Below, one piece after another: positions 54,110-61,660 of a stretch of 64,000 nucleotides of DNA. The notes beneath the pieces are model-generated. The model was not told the DNA's origin, did not search any database, and saw only the letters and a program-made list of their open reading frames with translations. Numbering within the stretch: position 1 is the stretch's first letter; each line of letters starts with the position of its first letter. The position numbers and the translations under genes are program-made. Origin of the DNA: AWTP1-13 sp963770295 (GTDB lineage: Bacteria; Pseudomonadota; Alphaproteobacteria; Rhizobiales; Hyphomicrobiaceae); NCBI GenBank assembly GCA_963770295.1, contig CAVYPA010000003.1, forward strand, positions 124,001 through 188,000. Direction: 5' to 3'.

Positions 54110-54800
54110 AGGCCGCGCTTCGCTCCGCGGGACCCACCCAGCGAGCACACGCCAAAGTCGCGGGCTGGTGGACGCATCCACTATGCCGAAACGGGCAAGC
54201 TTGCGGGCCCCGACGTCCTCGAGCCGGGGATGATGGTGGCGCTGTCGGGAGGTGGCGGCAACGGCAAAATGCGGAACGCCCGTATCGAAGTTGTGTCCTA
54301 CTGGCCGGTCGAACGGCTCGCGACCGCCGACGCTGCGACTTGGCTCGACTAAGCAATCGTCGCAGACAAGAAGCCAGTCATCCACGAGAAGGGGTTCGGC
54401 GCCGACGTCTCGAAAGCCCTTATCGCCTGCGAGGAGTGGCTGATCACCAAGCGCCTTGCGAGCGTCGAACAGCCGGGACCATCACGCCGAAGCCGGACAT
54501 GCTGCGGGACTTAAACAACAGAGGCATCACCGTCGCCGCTGAGAAAATGTCCGCGCAGCTGGAAATGCCGCATCACGCACCACTCGAAGGCCTGCGCATG
54601 ACCGGCAAACATGTCGGCATGATCGACCTGCCAATGCAGCGTCTCGCCGTCATCAAAGTCGCCAGGAGTTCACGCTCGTTCCCTGGCGCGCGAGCTGCTG
54701 AAGATGCACGGCAAGGAGATCGACATCCGCATACGCGACCGCACAATCACGCTGGCGCTCGCGCGCGGACGAGTTCGAGACCTCGGGTTATCGCGATAAC
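54110..54800 (+). pseudogene. relaxase C-terminal remnant (DUF3363)
   Basis: Several frames together retain the C-terminal DUF3363 region of a plasmid/ICE relaxase of the rhizobial type. In order: GRIHYAETGKLAGPDVLEPG, YWPVERLATADAATWLD, then an in-frame TAA (about 54350), VIHEKGFGADVSKALIACEE, a frame change near 54470, NRGITVAAEKMSAQLEMPHH, another change near 54660 before EFTLVPWR, and another before ELLKMHGKEIDIRIRDRTIT and LALARGR. The relaxase catalytic N-terminus is missing. This is a true decayed gene: it has a stop and several indels, unlike the single-base lesions elsewhere in the window. Confidence 0.72.
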
Positions 54801-55160
54801 GCGAACGGCTCGAGCAAGGGTGGGGCCTCCCCCGGCCTGCGGCCGGCGTCCCGCCCTATCGCGCTGGCCCCACGGCCAGCGCGCCCGCGCTCCGCGCCTC
54901 GCCGGGCAAGCTCGGCCGAGAACCGCGGGTCTCGGCCCATACGGGTCGCTAGGCCGAAAGTCTGAAGTCATGAATGCTCAGAGGCGCGCTTGTGACAGTC
55001 CCAGCACGCCGATCACGATGATTGCAACTCCGCGATGCCAAGGATGCGCACACCTCGTCGCGGTCGGCGAACGGGCCAGTGCTTGACCAGCACGTGGCGC
55101 GAGATGATCGTTACCACGGCGACGATGCCGACGTGGTTGCAATCCCAAGGGCGAGCGCTG

Positions 55161-55530
55161 CCAAGACCCACGCCCTGCTCGGTGCCGGGCACGACCGCAA
55201 CGAGCGGCGGACCTGGCGGGTCACCATGATGGTTGCCGAGGTCATCGGTGGCCACATCTACGGATCGATGGCGCTTGTTGCTGACGGCTGGCTGGCACAT
55301 GTGCACGCATGCCGCGCGTTGATGGTTGCGACCCTCGCTTACCGCCTTGCGCGGCGGCACCTGCTCGATACGCTTTGCCTTTGGCACCGGCAAGGTCGGC
55401 GAGCTCATCCTGGCCTTGACTGCATTCCTAATCGGTTATGAATCTCTCGTGCGGCTCGCCCAATCCGGTGGCCATCAGCTTCAACGAAGCAACAGCGATC
55501 GCGGTCTTCGGCTCGTCGGTTCCTTGAGCT
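55161..55530 (+). pseudogene. cation diffusion facilitator remnant (DmeF/CzcD-like)
   Basis: Fragments of a CDF metal exporter survive in order: HALLGAGHDRNERRTWRVTM, MVAEVIGGHIYGSMALVADG with the metal-site Asp of TM2, WLAHVHACRALMVATLAYRL (normally HxxxH/D), then in another frame RFAFGTGKVGELILALTAFL, IGYESLVRLAQ, and in a third VAISFNEATAIAVFG. About 130 of some 300 residues remain, with at least two frameshifts, and the C-terminal cytoplasmic domain is absent. The start GAGHDRNERRTW is typical of the cobalt/nickel exporter DmeF. It lies next to the relaxase relic and belongs to the same decayed mobile region. Confidence 0.72.
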
Positions 55531-55545
55531 TTTCAAGGGCGGCTG

Positions 55546-55926
55546 GCGGCTGGACCTGATGGGTCGCCGATCTTCCGAAAGCGGAATACATGGCCGGCCA
55601 AGGATCTTTCATGGTTCTTGCGGATGGCTGCATCGCCGCACCCCCGCATACTGGCCTGCCGGTCGTTCAGGACATTCGCATCAAGACGCGGCCGAGGTGG
55701 AGCACGAGCCTTCCGCTCTTCAGCTTTAACGGGCCGGTTCTAATCGGTGCGTCGTGAGCCGCGGGAGGAGCTTTCAATTGCCCACTCCGTCGCGCTCGAG
55801 ATGCTCCATGGTGAAGGCCGTGATCCGACGCCGGGTCGATCAGGTCATTGACCCCGCCCGCTCCAACCATTGGCGATAGCGGGGCGTTTTGGATGCGGAT
55901 CGATCCGACGGATTGGATCGCGTTCG
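55546..55926. other. unassigned stretch before cyoA
   Basis: This 381-base stretch has no intact gene. Short peptides in different frames (for example EYMAGQGSFMVLADGCIAA and REELSIAHSVALEMLHGEG) have protein-like composition and may be relics, but I could not assign them to a family. The promoter of the cyo operon should lie here; I did not see a strong one. Confidence 0.35.
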
Positions 55927-56850
55927 ATGAGCAGAAAAAGCAATGCGCAGCGCGGCCTTCGACGGACAGCCGCGCATTTCTGGTCGGTCGGAAGCACTGC
56001 TTTGCTCACTGCTTCCTGCCAATCGTCCGGCGTCTTGGATCCGAAAGGCCCGATCGCATCCGCTGAGCGGCTGCTCCTGATCAACTCCACCGCGATCATG
56101 CTGGTGGTTGTGGTTCCCGTGATCCTGGCGACGTTGGCATTCGCCTGGTGGTACAGGTCGTCCAATCCGCGCGCCGTCCGCAGTTCGGAGCTTGCCTATG
56201 AAGGCCGCATTGAGTTCGTCACTTGGTCAATCCCAGCGCTGACGGTAGTCCTTCTGGGCGGGGTCATCTGGATCGGCTCGCAGCAGCTGGACCCGCGGGC
56301 GCCGATTGCCGTGAAGGCCGACCCGCTCCGGGTGGATGTCGTTTCGCTCGATTGGAAGTGGTTGTTCATCTATCCCGATCAGGGCATTGCCGCGGTCAAT
56401 CAGCTCACCATCCCGGCCGAAACGCCAATCAGGTTTCGGCTCACCTCGGCGACGGTGATGAACTCCTTCTTCGTGCCGCAGCTCGGCAGCCAGATCTACA
56501 CAATGGGCGGCATGACTACGCACCTCAACCTGCTCGCGAGCGAGCCGGGCGAATTTCCAGGGTTCTCGGCAAATTTCAGCGGCGACGGCTTTTCCCGCAT
56601 GCGGTTCCTCGTGAAGGCGGTGCCGGGCAGTGATTTCGAGGCCTGGGTTGCGCAGGTGCGGGGCACCGGGACTGCGCTCGACGATACCCGCCTCGCCGAA
56701 TTGGCAAAGCCGGGCACGGCCGTGCCGACGATCTATCACACGGTCGCACCGCAGCTGTTCGAGCGCATCCTCGATAAGACAGCAGCGGGTCCCGCACAGG
56801 TCGGCCTCGGTGCGGCCAGGTATCCACCGTTGCTAGGCGAGGGACGTTGA
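55927..56850 (+). CDS. cyoA: cytochrome bo-type ubiquinol oxidase subunit II
   Basis: Subunit II of a quinol-oxidising heme-copper oxidase. The 307-residue product (ATG 55927) has a lipoprotein-type signal ending LLTASC-QSSG (Cys31), GVLDPKGPIA as in CyoA, two membrane helices (INSTAIMLVVVVPVILATLA; LTVVLLGGVIWIGSQQL) and the cupredoxin domain with DWKWLFIYPDQGIAAVNQL, SFFVPQLGSQIYTMGGM and SANFSGDGFSRMRF. The CuA ligands of cytochrome c oxidases (CxxxC...H) are missing, consistent with quinol as donor. It starts the cyoABCD operon. Confidence 0.94.
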   Translation: MSRKSNAQRGLRRTAAHFWSVGSTALLTASCQSSGVLDPKGPIASAERLLLINSTAIMLVVVVPVILATLAFAWWYRSSNPRAVRSSELAYEGRIEFVTWSIPALTVVLLGGVIWIGSQQLDPRAPIAVKADPLRVDVVSLDWKWLFIYPDQGIAAVNQLTIPAETPIRFRLTSATVMNSFFVPQLGSQIYTMGGMTTHLNLLASEPGEFPGFSANFSGDGFSRMRFLVKAVPGSDFEAWVAQVRGTGTALDDTRLAELAKPGTAVPTIYHTVAPQLFERILDKTAAGPAQVGLGAARYPPLLGEGR

Positions 56851-56851
56851 G

Positions 56852-58822
56852 ATGCTGGGCAAGCTGAGCTGGGCGGCGATTCCCTTCAGCGAGCCGTTGC
56901 CGCTGATCAGCACCGCGGTTGTCGCCATCGTCATTCTCGTCGCGCTCGGGATTATCACGGTCAAGGGCTGGTGGCCTTATCTGTGGCGCGAGTGGCTGAC
57001 CAGCGTCGACCACAAGCGCATCGGCGTCATGTACGTGACTTTGGGTCTCGTCATGCTGCTGCGCGGCTTTGCCGATGCGCTGATGATGCGCTCACAGCAG
57101 GCCCTCGCCGTCGGCACGGCACAGGGATACCTGCCCCCCGAGCACTACAACCAGATCTTCTCCGCGCACGGCACCATCATGATCTTCTTCGTGGCGATGC
57201 CGCTCGTGATCGGGCTGATGAACTTTGTCGTTCCATTGCAGCTCGGCGTGCGCGATGTGGCCTTTCCGGTGCTCAACTCGGTCAGCTTCTGGCTCACCGC
57301 AGCGGGCGCGCTCCTGGTCAACGTGTCGCTGGTCATCGGCAACTTCGCGCGCACCGGCTGGATGGGCTATCCGCCACTGTCCGGGCTCCAGTTTTCCCCC
57401 GATGTCGGCGTCGACTACTACCTCTGGTCATTGCAGATCTCAGGGATAGGCACGCTGCTCACCGGCGTCAATTTCGTGACCACGATCCTCAAGTTGCGCG
57501 CGCCGGGCATGACCTACTTCCGCATGCCGGTGTTCTGCTGGACGGCGTTGGCGGCAAACCTGCTGATCGTCGCTGCGTTTCCGATACTGACCGCGACGTT
57601 CCTGATGCTGCTGCTCGACCGTTACCTCGGCATGCATTTCTTCACCAATGAGGCCGGCGGCAACCAGATGATGTATGTCAACTTATTCTGGGCGTGGGGT
57701 CATCCCGAGGTCTACATCCTGATCCTGCCGGCGTTCGGGATCTTCTCCGAGGTAGCTGCCACCTTTTCCGGCAAGCCGCTATTCAGCTACCGCTCGATGG
57801 TTCTGGCTACCCTGGCGATCTGCATCCTCTCTTTCATGGTCTGGCTGCATCATTTCTTCACGATGGGGGCTGGTGCCAACGTCAACGCTTTCTTCGGCAT
57901 CATGTCGGCCATCATCGCCGTGCCGACCGGCGTCAAAGTCTTCAACTGGCTGTTCACAATGTTTCGTGGGCGGATCGTATTCAGGACACCCATGCTGTTT
58001 CTCATCGGCTTTATTGTCACGTTCGTTATCGGCGGCCTGACCGGCGTTTTGCTGGCGGTTCCGCCGGTCGATTTCGTGCTCCACAACAGCGCGTTCCTGG
58101 TCGCCCATTTTCACAACGTCATCATCGGCGGCGTCGTCTTTGGCGCGCTGGCCGGCTACAATTATTGGTTCCCGAAGGCGTTCGGGTTCACGCTCGACGA
58201 GCGGCTCGGCAAGGCCAGCTTCTGGTGCTGGCTCATCGGCTTCTACCTCGCCTTCGTGCCGCTCTATGTCCTGGGCCTGATGGGCATGACCCGACGCCTT
58301 CAGCACATCGCCGACCCGAGCTGGCGGCCGCTGCTGCTGGTCGCGGGCGCCGGTGCCATTGTCATCTTCTGCGGTATTCTCTGCCAGATCGCACAACTCT
58401 ACGTCAGCATCCGCACGCGCGAGCAGCGCCGCGACGTCACGGGCGATCCTTGGAACGGCCGAACCCTTGAGTGGGCAACCCCGTCGCCTCCGCCGGCCTA
58501 CAACTTCGCCGTGCTGCCCAGAGTCGAGACCATCGACGCCTTCTGGGCGATGAAGCGCAGAGGGCGGCGCCCGGTCGAGGCAGCCTATGAAGCCATCCAC
58601 ATGCCGCGCAACAGCCCTACCGGCTTCATCACCGCCTTCTTTGCGGTCCTCACCGGATTTGCGCTGATCTGGCACATCTGGTGGATCGTGATCCTCGGCC
58701 TCCTCGCCGCCGCGGCCACGATCTTGGTGTTCGGCTGGAGCGACGCGCGCGAGCGCGAAATCTCGGCCGCCGAAATCGCGCGCATGGAGCGGACCCGGGT
58801 AGCGCTCGGAGGGGCCGGATGA
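56852..58822 (+). CDS. cyoB: cytochrome bo-type ubiquinol oxidase subunit I
   Basis: The catalytic heme-copper subunit, a proton-pumping oxidase that reduces O2 to water. The 656-residue protein has HGTIMIFFVAMPLVIGLMNF with a low-spin heme His, WAWGHPEVYILILPAFGIFS (CuB His and cross-linked Tyr), VWLHHFFTMGAG (the CuB His pair), PTGVKVFNWLFTMF with the K-channel Lys, and VAHFHNVIIGGVVFGALAGY with the heme His residues. The start SVDHKRIGVMYV region is typical of CyoB. One base separates it from cyoA and its stop overlaps the cyoC start. Confidence 0.98.
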   Translation: MLGKLSWAAIPFSEPLPLISTAVVAIVILVALGIITVKGWWPYLWREWLTSVDHKRIGVMYVTLGLVMLLRGFADALMMRSQQALAVGTAQGYLPPEHYNQIFSAHGTIMIFFVAMPLVIGLMNFVVPLQLGVRDVAFPVLNSVSFWLTAAGALLVNVSLVIGNFARTGWMGYPPLSGLQFSPDVGVDYYLWSLQISGIGTLLTGVNFVTTILKLRAPGMTYFRMPVFCWTALAANLLIVAAFPILTATFLMLLLDRYLGMHFFTNEAGGNQMMYVNLFWAWGHPEVYILILPAFGIFSEVAATFSGKPLFSYRSMVLATLAICILSFMVWLHHFFTMGAGANVNAFFGIMSAIIAVPTGVKVFNWLFTMFRGRIVFRTPMLFLIGFIVTFVIGGLTGVLLAVPPVDFVLHNSAFLVAHFHNVIIGGVVFGALAGYNYWFPKAFGFTLDERLGKASFWCWLIGFYLAFVPLYVLGLMGMTRRLQHIADPSWRPLLLVAGAGAIVIFCGILCQIAQLYVSIRTREQRRDVTGDPWNGRTLEWATPSPPPAYNFAVLPRVETIDAFWAMKRRGRRPVEAAYEAIHMPRNSPTGFITAFFAVLTGFALIWHIWWIVILGLLAAAATILVFGWSDAREREISAAEIARMERTRVALGGAG

Positions 58823-59442
58823 CGACAGCGACGATCGAGGCAGCTTCAAACAGACTCGCACACCCGCGCGACAGCGGGCCGGCCCCTACGCGCGTCGTCG
58901 TCGCCTATGGGTTCTGGATCTTCATCCTCAGCGACATCGTCATGTTTTCGGCGCTGTTCGCCGCCTACGCGGTCCTGGCAGGCAATACCGCCGGCGGGCC
59001 GACCGGCGCCGACCTGTTCAACGTGCGCAATGTCTTCCTCATGACCATGTGTTTGCTGGTCTCGAGCTATACATGCGGGCTCGGGGCGCTCTCCGCCGAG
59101 CAGCGCAAACCAGAGCGCTTCTTGATTTTCTCCGTCCCCACGTTCGTACTCGGCGCGGCCTTTCTTTTCCTCGAGATCTCGGAATTTGCCGGCATGATAA
59201 GCAAAGGCGCCGGGCCCTCGCGCAGCGCCTTTCTCTCCGCCTTCTTCACTTTGGTCGGCATGCACGGCGCGCACGTCAGCGCCGGCCTCATCTGGCTCAT
59301 CTACATGGTGGCTCAGGTCGTCGCCAAGGGTTTGCGTGCCGCCGTGCTGCGGCGCCTGTTGTGTTTCAGCCTGTTCTGGCACGCGCTCGATATCGTCTGG
59401 ATCGGGGTGATGACGCTGGTTTACCTGATGGGGGTGCAGTGA
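58819..59442 (+). CDS. cyoC: cytochrome bo-type ubiquinol oxidase subunit III
   Basis: The structural subunit III of the quinol oxidase. The 207-residue protein starts at the ATG overlapping the cyoB stop (ATGA), giving MTTATIEAASNRLAHPRD, and has five membrane segments with FWIFILSDIVMFSALFAAYA, LFLEISEFAGM and FFTLVGMHGAHVSAGLIWLI, then YWHALDIVWI-type sequence (FWHALDIVWIGVMTLVYLMG), all conserved in CyoC. cyoD follows within ten bases. Confidence 0.96.
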   Translation: MTTATIEAASNRLAHPRDSGPAPTRVVVAYGFWIFILSDIVMFSALFAAYAVLAGNTAGGPTGADLFNVRNVFLMTMCLLVSSYTCGLGALSAEQRKPERFLIFSVPTFVLGAAFLFLEISEFAGMISKGAGPSRSAFLSAFFTLVGMHGAHVSAGLIWLIYMVAQVVAKGLRAAVLRRLLCFSLFWHALDIVWIGVMTLVYLMGVQ

Positions 59443-59451
59443 TGGACGGTG

Positions 59452-59809
59452 ATGATCGCCTGCTTGACGATCGGACGCCGGGTGTCGAAGAGCACGAGTT
59501 CGACCGCCAGCGTACTATCGTACACGCTGGGACTTCGGGCTCGCGATCGTGGCGACGATCGCCTCGTTCATCGTGGCGCAGACCAATTTGCTGTGGCCCC
59601 CCGGCATACCCGTCGGTCTGATCGTGCTCGCCTTGGCGCAGATCGGCGTCCACCTCGTCTTCTTCCTGCATCTGGGCAGCGGGCCCGATCAGACGAACAA
59701 TATCCTGGCCCTCGCCTTTGGGGTGCTGATCGTTTTTCTCGTCATCGGCGGCTCCATCTGGATCATCGCCCACCTGAACGCCAACCTGATGGCGATGTCT
59801 ACGCATTGA
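59452..59809 (+). CDS. cyoD: cytochrome bo-type ubiquinol oxidase subunit IV, frameshifted
   Basis: Subunit IV assists assembly of the quinol oxidase. From the ATG at 59452 the frame reads to SSTASVLSYTLG; the adjacent frame continues GLAIVATIASFIVAQTNLLW, then PVGLIVLALAQIGVHLVFFL and ILALAFGVLIVFLVIGGSIW, the three helices of CyoD. Removing one base near 59532 (GGGACTTC to GGGCTTC) gives a 118-residue protein of normal length. An acidic frame from ATG 59442 (MDGDDRLLDD) is an alternative N-terminus but would need a second shift. Ends 91 bases before a group II intron. Confidence 0.87.
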
Positions 59810-59900
59810 TCTGGACAGCCATCCCAAATCCGACCGGGGATAAGCGCTGACCAGTCAAGAGCCTCCTTGTCGATCGGCTTGCAAGTGATGCGGTGGACGG

Positions 59901-60915
59901 GTGCGCCGGGAGACCGGCAGAAGGTAGACGGTGGAAGTCCGTCACGGTGAAGGCGTAGCGAGCCACACCGGCCCCGAGTGATGCACGGTTGCCCGCGAGG
60001 GCAGACGCGAAGCGTTCACAGGGGAGTGCGCAGGCGAGGTATTGAGCGGCGTAAGCCAAGTTCGGGGTGCCGATGTTTTCCGTCCCACAGAAGGCAACAC
60101 GGCGTGTGTCGATATCGCAAGACGCATGCTGGCCCCGCGTCGTCGTAGACCCTGGCATGCGCAGAAGCCTTTTGCACGGGAACCGGGAGATCTCCATCGC
60201 TTTCCCCGCCAGTCGTGGCCGGGAGGTTGGCGGGAAGGCCAGAGGCCGTAGCCGACGATGAGTGCGATGGAGAAGTCGGACCTGCGCGAAGTAGCACGGA
60301 AGCGGGCGAACAAGGCGGTTTCGACCGCCGGGGAGCCCGTGGAGCGAAGGGGCGGGACCACGGAGAATGCAGACGACTTTATCGTCGGTTTCGAGCACCG
60401 GCACGAGGCAGAGCAATTCCTTGCAGATCTCAAGGCGAGGCTCGCTCGCTTTGGACTGAACCTTCATCCCGACAAGACGCGGCTCATCGAGTTTGGCCGG
60501 TCCGCGATTGCGAACCGTCACGCTCGGGGTCTCGGCAAACCGGAGACGTTCCATTTCCTTGGGTTCACGCACTATTGCGCAACTCGGCGGGATGGCAGCG
60601 GCTTCGTGCTCGGGAGGAAGCCGATGGCCAAACGCATGCGAACCAAGCTTCGGGAGATCAAGGAGAAACTCATGGCAACCCGCCACGATGGGATCGATGG
60701 GCAAGGCCAATGGCTGGCTCAGGTCCTGCGTGGCTGGATGGCCTACTATGCTGTGCCGATGAGCGGCTCGGCGCTCTCAGCCTTCCGGCACCACATGATC
60801 GAACGCTGGCACGGCGCTCTCATGCGTCGCAGCCAACGGCGTCGGTTGACGTGGCGACGCATGAAGACGATCGCCGATCGCTACCTGCCATTCCCACGCA
60901 TCCTACATCCGTGGC
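59901..60915 (+). mobile_element. group II intron, truncated
   Basis: The sequence from GTGCGCC at 59901 has the layout of the 5' ribozyme domain of a bacterial group II intron: GACGGTGGAAGTCCGT, GAAGGCGTAGCGAGCCACA, CCGGCCCCGAGTGATGC, AGCGAAGCGTTCACAGGGGA and GCGAGGTATTGAGC are all family-like stretches. It then carries a reverse-transcriptase/maturase frame with a large internal deletion. No recognisable domain V or VI follows; the intron is cut at about 60900-60920, where transposase sequence starts. It therefore cannot splice on its own as present. It lies between cyoD and tRNA-Gly, not inside a gene. Confidence 0.85.
60258..60915 (+). pseudogene. ltrA: group II intron reverse transcriptase with internal deletion
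   Basis: The frame begins with an intron-encoded-protein N-terminus (MSAMEKSDLREVARKRANKA; ERRGGTTENA) and passes without a break into ADDFIVGFEHRHEAEQFLAD, which is the YADD catalytic motif and everything after it (LNLHPDKTRLIEFG, FHFLGFTHYC, maturase WLAQVLRGWMAYYAVPMSG). All palm and finger blocks before YADD, several hundred bases, are gone, and the Tyr has become Asn at the join. The short ATGCAG at the junction could be the microhomology used in the deletion. The remaining frame after about 60915 reads transposase DNA in a wrong frame. Reverse transcription is impossible; the maturase part might still fold. Confidence 0.85.
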
Positions 60916-61103
60916 CTGAGCCAGATGGTCGGAATCAAACAGGTCGACGAGCGCATCTGGCTCGTCTCCTTCATGCACTACGATCTGGGATACTTCGTCG
61001 ATGAGACATGCAGACTGGAGCCCGTCGCTAATCCCTTCGGACCCAAAGTGTTACCTATGTCTTCGGAATAATCCGTAACCCGTGTCTCCGGTACGGACCC
61101 CTA
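60901..61103 (+). mobile_element. IS481-type transposase 3' fragment and end
   Basis: A second frame starting at the intron break reads SYIRGLSQMVGIKQVDERIW, LVSFMHYDLGYFVDETCRLE and PVANPFGPKVLPMSSE, ending with TAA at 61069-61071. This is the C-terminal end of IS481-like integrase-core transposases. It is followed by GTAACCCGTGTCTCCGGTAC (about 61075-61094), which resembles a terminal repeat of such elements and an echo of GTTACCTATGTCTTCGG just before. The rest of the transposase and the other end are missing. Confidence 0.72.
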
Positions 61104-61268
61104 ATTGTGATGGCGACCCCGGCAGCATTGAACCTACGAGCATGGCGGGGGATTTCGCTTGCGCTGTCGCCAAGGAAACACGGCCTAAAGTGATCAAGGT
61201 AGCGTACCCATGGCGTACCCATAATGGTCATCCGCTGACAAATCGATACCACAAGCACTTGAAAACAT

Positions 61269-61343
61269 TGGAGCGGGCGAAGGGAATCGAACCCTCGACA
61301 CTCAGCTTGGGAAGCTGATGTTCTGCCACTGAACTACGCCCGC
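61269..61343 (-). tRNA. tRNA-Gly (anticodon CCC)
   Basis: The minus strand folds into a complete cloverleaf: acceptor GCGGGCG/CGCCCGC, D arm GTTC-AGTGGCA-GAAC, anticodon arm TCAGC-TTCCCAA-GCTGA, variable GTGTC, T arm GAGGG-TTCGATT-CCCTT, discriminator T, and an encoded CCA (61271-61269). Its 3' end faces the decayed mobile region, the usual side for integrative elements that use tRNA genes as attachment sites. Confidence 0.97.
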
Positions 61344-61660
61344 GTCGCCGCCTCTTTTTTAGCATGCTGGAGCGATTTCGAGCCAGCTCTGCCCCGGCCC
61401 TTGGGCGCTCCTGTGCCGCGCCGTTAGGCGCAATGGGTGCGTTATCGCAGGTCGGGCGGGTAACCGTCAAACCCGCTGCTCGCTCAGCCCCCACCGGGGT
61501 CGTGGTGTCGATCGCAATCGGACGTCGAGGGGTCGCGGCCATCGACCCTTGGCGGGGACGCGCCTGCGCCAGCGCCGTTTTGGCCGATGCTCGGTGATCG
61601 CCCCGACCTGGCCCGAACGGGTGGCGCCCTGGGGCGCCCGGCCGCGGCCGAAGCCGGCAG
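61344..61660. other. intergenic region between tRNA-Gly and amidase
   Basis: This 317-base stretch lies between the amidase stop and the tRNA 5' end, both on the minus strand. No gene-like frame is visible. A T-rich stretch next to the tRNA (61353-61360, reading GCTAAAAAAGAGG on the minus strand) may be part of the tRNA promoter. No terminator hairpin stood out. Confidence 0.5.

Noticed and set aside
60911..61100. Domain V/VI of the group II intron
   Set aside because: The sequence there encodes transposase residues in frame to a stop codon and shows no domain V hairpin.
61082..61318. Integrase C-terminus (ERAKGIEPSTLSLGS) next to tRNA-Gly
   Set aside because: This peptide is simply what the complement of the tRNA-Gly gene encodes; nothing upstream in the frame resembles a tyrosine recombinase.
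53100..61343. Direct repeat of the tRNA-Gly 3' end marking the other end of an element
   Set aside because: I looked for a second copy of AAGGGAATCGAACCC-type sequence in the 53-54 kb region and did not find one by eye; the left end of the element stays undefined.
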